Positions 44,062 to 51,828 of a stretch of DNA of 64,000 bases are shown piece after piece. The stretch's first letter is position 1; each line of letters opens with the position of its first letter. Location of the stretch: the NCBI RefSeq assembly GCF_030758415.1, contig NZ_CP132334.1:2430001-2494000 (forward strand), read 5' to 3'. Under the pieces are notes generated by a model that was given only the letters and a program-made list of their open reading frames with translations, was not told where the DNA came from and searched no databases. The stretch is from Parvularcula sp. IMCC14364 (GTDB lineage Bacteria; Pseudomonadota; Alphaproteobacteria; Caulobacterales; Parvularculaceae). The position numbers and the translations under genes are program-made.

Positions 44062-47000
44062 GTGTATCATCCTTTGCCCTGAGGACAGGGGCCATCCTGA
44101 AGGGGGTTCCTGCCTCGACGGTCCGCATGGAGTTGAGGGTTGGCCAAGCAGCGCCGGTATCGCGGCCGGCAGCCCGGCGAGCGGCTGCGCGCTCGGCGCT
44201 CTGGAGAAGGGATTTCCCCCCCTTGTAGTCGCTCCAGTAGACAGTGGGGGACCTTGCTCGCCATGTGTCGAGACGGCGTTCAAGTTCTTCCCTCACGGCA
44301 GTCTCTTCTGGATCGATCCGCTTCGCCCGGTCGACGATCAGGTCGATGAGGCCCATCGCGAGGTCTTCTGCGTCATCGTCCATGCGGGGAGAGTCGAGCA
44401 TGTCAGGAACAAGGTGGCGAACCGCAGCAACCAGCGCCGCGTGCAGCGCCCTGTCGCGAGCCCGTGATGCAAAGGGAGTAACGCTGGTCGCCTCTACATC
44501 CCTGTATAGGGTGCGGTGCCAGCTACAGAACGTCTCGAAATGCGAACGGTCGCGCGCCTTGGCGTTGTTGAGGACCGCAACGACAAGTCCGCTAACGTCT
44601 CCCCGCCCGACACGGCTGGTCGACTGGATGTACTCGGCGATGGTCTTGGGTTGCCCGTTGACCAGCATCAGTCCCAACCGGGAAATGTCCACGCCGACGC
44701 TGACCATGTTTGTCGCAAGAACTGCGTCGACAGCGCCCGGAAGCCCGACCTTGATGTCGAGAAGGTCGAGCATCCCGCGGATTTCTTCCTGCGTTCTCCG
44801 GGATGTCAATTCCTCGACGTTGCTGAGAGGTCTTCTCTCTTCGGAGCGAGCGTCAGCATTTAGCGCGATACTGTCGGTGACGTCGTCCTGCATGAGGACG
44901 AGCGCACCGCCGAGCTCGCGAAGCGAGTTGAAGTACCCGACGAGCGTCCAGTAGGCGTCCCGGCGAACATCGTCGCTGAATGCCGCATAGGCCGTCTGCA
45001 GAAGGGAACCCGCGACGGCCTGCAGGGTGAACTTTGCCGATCGACCGGCCGTTGTAACGCCGAGATAGCGTCTCCCGACGGCCTTCGGCCGCCGGTCGCG
45101 AACCGCGAAACCGGAATCGTCGTGATCGATCGCTGGCGGCGGGAACTGGAATGCTTCGCGATCGAAAAGGGCCAACACCTGCTCCGACGCTCTGCGGATC
45201 GTCGCGGTCGATCCGATGACCTTCGCCCGATGTCCGCGCGCGGCGAACATCAAGTCAAAAGCCGCCTCATACGCTCCAGCGATCGTCCCCAGAGGGCCGG
45301 AGATCAGGTGTAGCTCGTCCTGGATTATGAGATCAGGCGGCGAGCCATCCGAAACCCCAAGCAGGTCATTGGTTCGCTTTTCTCGGACTATCTGAGCGAA
45401 CTTGTCGGCCGTTCCGATGAGCAACGTCGGCCGGTTGTCGTAGACATCTTCGTCAACAGTGAAGACAGGCAGGACCCCGTTCATCTTGCACGTGTTTTTC
45501 GTGCATTCGGCATCAACGGGTGAGGTGGCGCTCGCCATTGACCATGTCAGTTTCTCACTGCAGGCCGGACAGCGCGCGAGCTGTTTTGGCGAAGCCACCT
45601 CCGAAGACCCTCGAAGAGAAGCGAATGCATCGGTGCGCTTGTTAGGAGTAGCATCCCCTCCAACCCACAGGCCGATCGAGAAAGGTTCGTCACCTTGAAG
45701 CGGCAGGCCGTCTGGCGCCGACACTCGGCCGGAGCGTATCGCCTCCAAGGCGACGATCATCGCGGCAGAGCGTGCAAACTGCTGGGTCGTGAGTAGGCGC
45801 AGCGTATAGCGCATGAGGGCACAGACACCGCTGTGGTCACTCGGATCATCCGAGAGCCGACGATACACGGCAATGCACGCGACCAGCGCGAGGTATGCCT
45901 CGGTCTTGCCGCCGCCGGTGGGAAACCAGAGGAGATCCATGACGCCCCGGTGCATGTGATCACGGATGACCGAGGATGGCGCACTGAGGAGCAGGAATCC
46001 CAGCTGGAACGGACGCCAGCGCAAAGGGCCGTGGTGGCTCTTGGAGCTGTCCCAAGAATGCTGCAGATGCATGGCAAGGTTTGCCAGCTGGAAGGCTCGC
46101 CGAAGGCGCGGATTGACGCCTAGTTGGTCGACTGATGCCCGCATACGCCCAAGCGCTTCATCGCATTGGGCGAGATGCGCGTCAGCCACAGACTTCAGTT
46201 GTGGGCTCACGTCCGACGCGTCGTCCAAGCGCTTCCGCTGCAACCGTACCCAGCGGTCGTAGGCGTCGCAGAAGGTCTGCAGCCCTTGTTGAAGGGCCGC
46301 TGTATCGGCATAGGCCAGTGCCTCGGCCGAGAGCGGATCCAATTCACCGCTTTCGTTCCCAAGCTCGGAAAAGAAGGCGTGACCATTCGGATCGACGCCT
46401 TCCACTATTGCTGAAGGGAGCCACGTCGTCCCGACCCATCGTGCAGTGGGGCGCGTTCCGGCTGCATAGTCCGGCGATTCCCAATCCGCGGAGCAGACAT
46501 GCCCGACAGCGAACTCCGCTACGTTCCTGTATAGCAGAGCCCCGCTTTCCTCGTCACTGACTGAAGCGGCCCCATCGGTCCTCCCTTGATGCCTCGACGC
46601 CGCGCGTCGAGGGGGCTTAGGCACCAGCAGGGTTCCTTCACAAGGTTCGATGCGAAGCGCCGTCTGGAAAAGCGACGCGGCCTCGATCTCGTTTCGACCC
46701 TGCTCTGGAACTATCGAATTCACGAGCGAAAGAGTGACCAGAACGGACCCGCCGGCATTGATGCATCGCACACTGAGTGAGACGTTGGGCAGCCCTTCAC
46801 CGTGTTCGGCAAGCGCAATTCCGCGCGTCGGGCCGGGTTGGAGATCGAGGATTGGAATATCAACCATATGCGGCTGGCGAACCCAGATATCGACGTCGTC
46901 GCGCTTTTCGATCCGGTACGTGGCGAAGCTGCAGGTGACCCGCACTTGCGCTATGTCACTCGAAGCAACAACGCTGAACGATACGCCCGCAACAGAGGGC

Positions 47001-47257
47001 TTCTGGATAGATCCGGTTCTGACTGCATCGTTCTCGCCGTCGCTATCTTCTCCTGAGCCTGAGCCTGCGCCTGCGGTTCCGAGGCGATCATCATCCTCCC
47101 CCAACATCGCCGTACGCTGAGGCCAGAGGATGCCGGTGAGATAGACATCTGACGGACGCGAGGTGAGTTCCTCGTTCTCTGCACGCGGCCCGACCAAGTC
47201 CTCGGCGAGCCGATACGTGACAACATCCCTGTCCTGTGATTTGTCCTGCATGAGCAT
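44051..47257 (-). CDS. drmA: DrmA-like SF2 helicase
   Basis: 1,068 residues. The N-terminal half (to about 430) holds an acidic, Gly/Ser-rich linker near 60-80 and a long helical region. The helicase part has Walker A FPTGGGKT at 445-452, IIQDELHLISGPLG (DEXH-type box), SQVGVD-like SVGVDISRLGLMLV and IQSTSRVGRGD (motif VI). FPTGGGKTEAYL with the DELHL box is characteristic of DrmA. In DISARM, DrmA with DrmB loads on 5' overhang DNA and prevents phage replication. The ATG at 47257 overlaps the upstream helicase stop by one base (TAATG); its 3' end overlaps drmB by 11 bases. Confidence 0.95.
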   Translation of the reverse strand: MLMQDKSQDRDVVTYRLAEDLVGPRAENEELTSRPSDVYLTGILWPQRTAMLGEDDDRLGTAGAGSGSGEDSDGENDAVRTGSIQKPSVAGVSFSVVASSDIAQVRVTCSFATYRIEKRDDVDIWVRQPHMVDIPILDLQPGPTRGIALAEHGEGLPNVSLSVRCINAGGSVLVTLSLVNSIVPEQGRNEIEAASLFQTALRIEPCEGTLLVPKPPRRAASRHQGRTDGAASVSDEESGALLYRNVAEFAVGHVCSADWESPDYAAGTRPTARWVGTTWLPSAIVEGVDPNGHAFFSELGNESGELDPLSAEALAYADTAALQQGLQTFCDAYDRWVRLQRKRLDDASDVSPQLKSVADAHLAQCDEALGRMRASVDQLGVNPRLRRAFQLANLAMHLQHSWDSSKSHHGPLRWRPFQLGFLLLSAPSSVIRDHMHRGVMDLLWFPTGGGKTEAYLALVACIAVYRRLSDDPSDHSGVCALMRYTLRLLTTQQFARSAAMIVALEAIRSGRVSAPDGLPLQGDEPFSIGLWVGGDATPNKRTDAFASLRGSSEVASPKQLARCPACSEKLTWSMASATSPVDAECTKNTCKMNGVLPVFTVDEDVYDNRPTLLIGTADKFAQIVREKRTNDLLGVSDGSPPDLIIQDELHLISGPLGTIAGAYEAAFDLMFAARGHRAKVIGSTATIRRASEQVLALFDREAFQFPPPAIDHDDSGFAVRDRRPKAVGRRYLGVTTAGRSAKFTLQAVAGSLLQTAYAAFSDDVRRDAYWTLVGYFNSLRELGGALVLMQDDVTDSIALNADARSEERRPLSNVEELTSRRTQEEIRGMLDLLDIKVGLPGAVDAVLATNMVSVGVDISRLGLMLVNGQPKTIAEYIQSTSRVGRGDVSGLVVAVLNNAKARDRSHFETFCSWHRTLYRDVEATSVTPFASRARDRALHAALVAAVRHLVPDMLDSPRMDDDAEDLAMGLIDLIVDRAKRIDPEETAVREELERRLDTWRARSPTVYWSDYKGGKSLLQSAERAAARRAAGRDTGAAWPTLNSMRTVEAGTPFRMAPVLRAKDDTHEE

Positions 47258-49098
47258 TAACTCCGGTCAGTTTTATAAAATGGGAATGCTGCGATTCTAG
47301 GTGTCAGCAAAAATCCGGACGACGCCCAAGGTTCGTGCAATGCTTCATTCTTACTATCTTCTGGTGCCAGCACAATTGATGAACAACCCTGCGCTTTAAC
47401 ATTTTCTATTCGGTCAGGCATTCTGTAGGTCATGCTGCTAGAATTAGACGCTATCTCTCTAATATCACTCGAGAAGCAAGCTGACATGTTGCCAACATAT
47501 GTCCCAGCTTCGCTCGAGAAAATACCATACCGCGACTCGCTGTCCGGGTGCGTCTGTAGTTGATACGCAGTGACAGAGTTTGCGGCAGCTGCGAGGAAAT
47601 CTTGCGCGGCTAAGGCGTCAGCGGATTTAAACTCTGCTATACCAATAAGACCTTTCGGCTCGACGTCACCGCTCCGTCCGATTTCTACAGACACCTGTTG
47701 TTCTCGAGAATTTCGATTGGAACAGTAGACGCGTCCAGAATCGAGTTTTTCGCTCCAAAGGGACTTGCTCGGCGCAACGTAAAGCTCGTTGCGCGCGCGC
47801 GTAGCGCCGACAAATAGGACGCGAGCTTCTTCCACGACACCCTCGACAGACCGCGACTTGCGGGCCTCGGGCATCATCAGGATCACCACATACGCCTCAC
47901 GTCCCTTGCTCGCATGGATTGTGCTCAGCGTGAAACCTTCCAACCCAAACTCAGATCTGGCCACCTCGATTGGAGGGCGGGCACCCGCCAGGCGTCGCCT
48001 CAATTGCAGCATATCCACCACCCCATCATGACGACCTGCCAATTTCAGGAGCGACAACCATGCGGCGCGCGACTCATCTAGGGTGCCAACATGACTGCTA
48101 ACTTTGATAGACCAAAGCTCACGGAATTTCTTCTCGGAAATGAAGGCCTCTAAGTAATGCGAAAAGCAGAGCGAAAGCCATGCTGGCAACCCTGCATCAT
48201 ATTCGGAAAGGCGAAGACCGTGAGCATCTGACTGATCTTGGGAAAAGTCGAGAACATCTGCCCGATTTCGAAATAGAACGAGAAGGTCTTGCGGTGAATC
48301 TGCGGGGTGTTTCTTTATGAATTTTTCAAAATCACCGACTGAAAGCCTTTCAATTGCATTCGCCACCCAATCACGAAGCTCTAGAACCTGGTGCTCCGAC
48401 TCCATCAACTCGGTGCGCAAGTCCGAATAGATCGTCCTGAGTTGAGGCGAAGATGTGCGATGAACTTGCCGGAAAGGCAGGCCGGAAAAATATCCAAGAT
48501 TTTTGGCGCGAACCCTCTCTAGCAACGATCCGTCATTCAAATGATTGCCGCGCTTCGAATTGCGCTTTGAGAAACCATAGATCGCTTGAGCCTCATCAGC
48601 AAAAATCGTTACTCCACAATCAGTTGGCAGTTGCCTAATCATTGCTTCGATCAGTTCCGCTCGGCGACCAACAATGTCCTGAGCTTCATCAATTACGACA
48701 TGCTCAATTTGGGAATACTCATCAGCCACATCTTCGTCGGACGTCAGCAATGCGATTACGCGCTCGATGTTATCATCGTAAGACCCTGTCAGACGGGCAT
48801 TGGGATCGTGCCCAGATCGGACCGCCCACGCATGGGAGTCGATTGTTGCGTTGTGAATGGCATTGGATGCCTCTCCGACGTATGAGTGTAGGCGCGCACG
48901 TATTTCCGCTGCGGCTGCTCTGGTGAAGCTGATCATCAAGATTTTGCTGGGCTCGATGTCTTCTTCTGATATCAGGTGTGCGAGACGAGCACATGCGACA
49001 GCCGTCTTTCCCGTACCAGGTCCTGCTTCGACGATCAGCCGAGCATCACTGTCCGCAGTGATCACGCGCATCTGCTCGGCGTCCCAGCCCGTGAGCAA
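47257..49098 (-). CDS. UvrD-type helicase, N-terminally shorter paralog
   Basis: 613 residues from TTG 49098 with GGAG 8 bases upstream; the frame is open to 49296 but that part overlaps the end of the preceding gene in another frame. SF1 motifs: VEAGPGTGKTAVA, VVIDEAQDIVGRR, FADEAQAIYGFS, TIHASKGREAYV and LFVGATRARNELYV. It is clearly paralogous to the next gene upstream along the length of the helicase and C-terminal domain (both end WASSGF-(L/I)L-(T/A)PRI), but lacks that protein's 210-residue N-terminal region. It has more AT-rich codons, so the duplication is old or the copies had different histories. TAATG links it to drmA. Confidence 0.85.
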   Translation of the reverse strand: MLTGWDAEQMRVITADSDARLIVEAGPGTGKTAVACARLAHLISEEDIEPSKILMISFTRAAAAEIRARLHSYVGEASNAIHNATIDSHAWAVRSGHDPNARLTGSYDDNIERVIALLTSDEDVADEYSQIEHVVIDEAQDIVGRRAELIEAMIRQLPTDCGVTIFADEAQAIYGFSKRNSKRGNHLNDGSLLERVRAKNLGYFSGLPFRQVHRTSSPQLRTIYSDLRTELMESEHQVLELRDWVANAIERLSVGDFEKFIKKHPADSPQDLLVLFRNRADVLDFSQDQSDAHGLRLSEYDAGLPAWLSLCFSHYLEAFISEKKFRELWSIKVSSHVGTLDESRAAWLSLLKLAGRHDGVVDMLQLRRRLAGARPPIEVARSEFGLEGFTLSTIHASKGREAYVVILMMPEARKSRSVEGVVEEARVLFVGATRARNELYVAPSKSLWSEKLDSGRVYCSNRNSREQQVSVEIGRSGDVEPKGLIGIAEFKSADALAAQDFLAAAANSVTAYQLQTHPDSESRYGIFSSEAGTYVGNMSACFSSDIREIASNSSSMTYRMPDRIENVKAQGCSSIVLAPEDSKNEALHEPWASSGFLLTPRIAAFPFYKTDRS

Positions 49099-49220
49099 GT
49101 GGCGTGCTCCAACTACTGTGCCCGCGTTCGAAATTGGGTCCTGAACACTCGCTTCAGCCGTGTCACCAATGTGTCTACGGCACCCAGCGGCATCCTCGTT
49201 GGTTTTGTCCTGAATGATTG

Positions 49221-51689
49221 CTATCTCCGGCCAAAAAAGAAAAATGGTGGAAATGCCACAATTCTCGGTGCCAAGATGAAACCGGAGGAAGCCCAAGGCT
49301 CATTCAATGTCTCGAGTTCATTGTCGTCCGGGCTCATTACGATTGTTGCACAGCCCAGACCTCTCACATGGTTCACGTAGCTGGGCGGCTTGTGGCTTTT
49401 CTTCTGTTTTTTGTTCCCGAGTATCTCCCACAGGTCGTACGTGAGATTGCGCGAGAGGGCGCCAACACAGGGACCCTCGCTACCAGCCTTGATCCTGTAG
49501 CGCCAATCGAGGTCGGGATCGGCTTCCAATTTGTACGTGGTGACCACATCGGCGACCTTGGCCAGAAAAGCTTGACCCGCCGAGGCGTCGGCAAGGCTAA
49601 ACTCACTCCGGCCGACGAGACTCCGCGCGGTGATGTCGCCATCACGACCGATCTCGACCATCGTCGACTTGCCGTTTCTCGACGAGCGATGAACTCGTCC
49701 CGATGGCAACGTCGATGCTCTGAAGGCGTTGCTCTCCCCGACTATGAGGGATGCGCGTGCACGCGTGGCACCGACAAAGAGCACGCGCGCCTCTTCTATC
49801 TCGTCCTCGATGCACTCGAACTCCGCGCCGTTCGGCAGCAGCAGAACGACGTTGCTCGACTCGCGACCCTTGCTCGCGTGAATCGTCCCAACGATAGGTC
49901 CGTGAAGACCGTACTCGGGGAGAGTCAACTCGACAGGGGGCCGGGTCTGGCCAAGGCGTCGCCTCAGCCTCTGCATGTCGACGGAGCCGTCCATACGTCC
50001 TGCAACGCGCATGAGGTGCCGCCAAGCTTCGCCCGGCCCGTACTGTGGCGCCGCCATGTTCTCGATGCGCTCCGCCCAGAGGTCGAGAAAGCGTCGCTCG
50101 GCGAGAAACGGGTCTAAGAAGTCTGCGAAACAGATCGCCAGCCATGCCGGAAGCGTTACCCCGAATCCTGACAGGCGCAACCGATGGGGAAGATCACAGA
50201 ACTGCGACGCCATGAGGACTTCGGCCCGAGTTCGAAAGAGCAGAAGATCGTTGCTGGAGAAGTCAGCAACCTTCATCTCCGTCCACTTCAGCCCTTGCTG
50301 GTCGGCCAGTGCCCGGATTTTTTCAGCTGTCTCGACGTGCAATCCGTCACGGTGCTTCTGTTTGTCGAGGACATCACTCCGCAGTTCAGAGAAGATTTTG
50401 CGAAGCCCGGGGGAGGACGTTCGATATATTTCCGTCAGGACAAGTGTGGTGAAGCCTAGTGCCTTCACGCCCCGCAAACGGTCGAGCAGCGGCTTGCCGG
50501 GCTCTGAAACTCCCCCTTTTTGACGCCCGATAATGTCGTCGGAGAAGCCATAGATCGCCTGGGCCTCGTCGGCGAATATCGTGAATCCGCAGTCCGAAGG
50601 CAGCCGATCCACTAGCGCCTCGATCAGGTCCGCTCGCTGGCCGACGAGGTCCTGCGCCTCGTCAATGACAACGTGCTCGATCTGCGCCAGTTCGTCTGCC
50701 ACGTCCTCATCAGCCTTCAACAGCTCGATGACGCGGGTAATGTTCTCGTCGTAGGATCCGGTCAGCCTCGCATTCGGGTCATGCCCAGAGTGGATGGACC
50801 ACGCATGCGAGTCGATGGTCGCGATCCGAATGCCAAAGGATGCATCGCCGACGTAGGAATGCAGCCGTGCACGGATTTCCGCCACGGCTGTCCTGGTGAA
50901 GCTGATCATCCAGGTATTGCTGGGTTCGATATCTTCTTCGTTGATCAGGTAGGCGAGGCGCGCGCAGGCGACGGCTGTCTTTCCGGTTCCGGGACCCGCC
51001 TCAACGACAAGCCTGGCATCCGAATCCGCCTCGATCACCCTGCGCTGATCTGCATCCCAGCCTGCATCCGTGCTTGAGACATTATCCGCGAGTCCGAACC
51101 AATCATTTATGAAGGCGGCATTCACTTCGCTCGTTGACCACTCCAGGGTCACAGGATCAAACACGCCGCTCAATGTTAGCGCTCTGCGAAGCGCTGGAGT
51201 CATCGCACCATCGCCGGTCCATCGTCCCTTCGGAGAAAGAGCGGATGCCCCGGTCAAGACAGCCGAGCCTTCGAAGGAGTCGAGGAAATCGATCAGAGTC
51301 TCGGTCGCGGTCTCATCAACATCTGGTACCAGATATTCAGAACCCATGCCGCTCTCGATACGATGATCTCCTATGGCAACGACCTTGCCGTCAGGCAGCG
51401 CGATACGACGTACGGGCAAAGCCACGAGGACTGGCTCGCCAAGTGTCATTCCGAAACCGACGTCCTTGATCTCACACAGAACATCAATCACGCTTTCGAC
51501 GAGTGCCGAGGCTTCCGAACGGTCTGGTCCCTCGATAAACTGCTGAATCCATTCCACCACTACAATCCGACTGACGCCACGGCGGGCGCTTACGACACGG
51601 CGCACCAGATCCGCAATCGCTCTTCTGGTGCGAGGTCCGGACCCCGATGGTATACGAAGGCCGGTGATCAAAGTGTGTTCGATGTTCAC
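49221..51689 (-). CDS. UvrD-type helicase with unknown N-terminal domain
   Basis: 822 residues. Residues 1-210 form an unrecognised domain (RIVVVEWIQQFIEG, LCEIKDVGFGMTLGEPVLVALPVRRIALPDGK) before an SF1 helicase: Walker A GPGTGKT at 232-238, VVIDEAQDLVGQ, FADEAQAIYGFS, TEIYRTSSPGLRKIF, TIHASKGRESSNVVLL, and ARVLFVGATRARASL. Start is GTG 51689 with GAGG about 7 bases upstream. It is the first gene of the minus-strand operon leading to drmA and drmB, and is divergent from the 988-residue gene. Probably an ATP-dependent DNA translocase that helps the DISARM-like machinery engage invading DNA; inference. Confidence 0.88.
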   Translation of the reverse strand: MNIEHTLITGLRIPSGSGPRTRRAIADLVRRVVSARRGVSRIVVVEWIQQFIEGPDRSEASALVESVIDVLCEIKDVGFGMTLGEPVLVALPVRRIALPDGKVVAIGDHRIESGMGSEYLVPDVDETATETLIDFLDSFEGSAVLTGASALSPKGRWTGDGAMTPALRRALTLSGVFDPVTLEWSTSEVNAAFINDWFGLADNVSSTDAGWDADQRRVIEADSDARLVVEAGPGTGKTAVACARLAYLINEEDIEPSNTWMISFTRTAVAEIRARLHSYVGDASFGIRIATIDSHAWSIHSGHDPNARLTGSYDENITRVIELLKADEDVADELAQIEHVVIDEAQDLVGQRADLIEALVDRLPSDCGFTIFADEAQAIYGFSDDIIGRQKGGVSEPGKPLLDRLRGVKALGFTTLVLTEIYRTSSPGLRKIFSELRSDVLDKQKHRDGLHVETAEKIRALADQQGLKWTEMKVADFSSNDLLLFRTRAEVLMASQFCDLPHRLRLSGFGVTLPAWLAICFADFLDPFLAERRFLDLWAERIENMAAPQYGPGEAWRHLMRVAGRMDGSVDMQRLRRRLGQTRPPVELTLPEYGLHGPIVGTIHASKGRESSNVVLLLPNGAEFECIEDEIEEARVLFVGATRARASLIVGESNAFRASTLPSGRVHRSSRNGKSTMVEIGRDGDITARSLVGRSEFSLADASAGQAFLAKVADVVTTYKLEADPDLDWRYRIKAGSEGPCVGALSRNLTYDLWEILGNKKQKKSHKPPSYVNHVRGLGCATIVMSPDDNELETLNEPWASSGFILAPRIVAFPPFFFFGRR

Positions 51690-51828
51690 AGAATGCCTCG
51701 CAAAGTACCACAGGAAGACGATTGACGTTCAATTGCTTAGCAGTCAACCTTGCCACGGTTATATCGTGCCGTGAAATTCTTTATGGGACTAAAACTCGGC
51801 AACAGAGTGGCGAGTTCGGGAAATACAA
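51690..51828. promoter_or_regulatory. Divergent promoter region of the DISARM-like block
   Basis: 139 bases separate the starts of the two divergent operons (helicase-drmA-drmB to the left, 988-residue protein-SNF2 to the right). It contains TTGACG at 51722 and a GTTATATC segment at about 51758, which could be parts of a promoter, but I cannot assign -35/-10 pairs with confidence. Shared control of both operons is likely from the layout. Confidence 0.45.

Noticed and set aside
49099-49296. Upstream extension of the shorter UvrD gene to TTG 49296
   Set aside because: That part overlaps the end of the preceding helicase gene in another frame, does not resemble the paralog, and a ribosome site supports TTG 49098.
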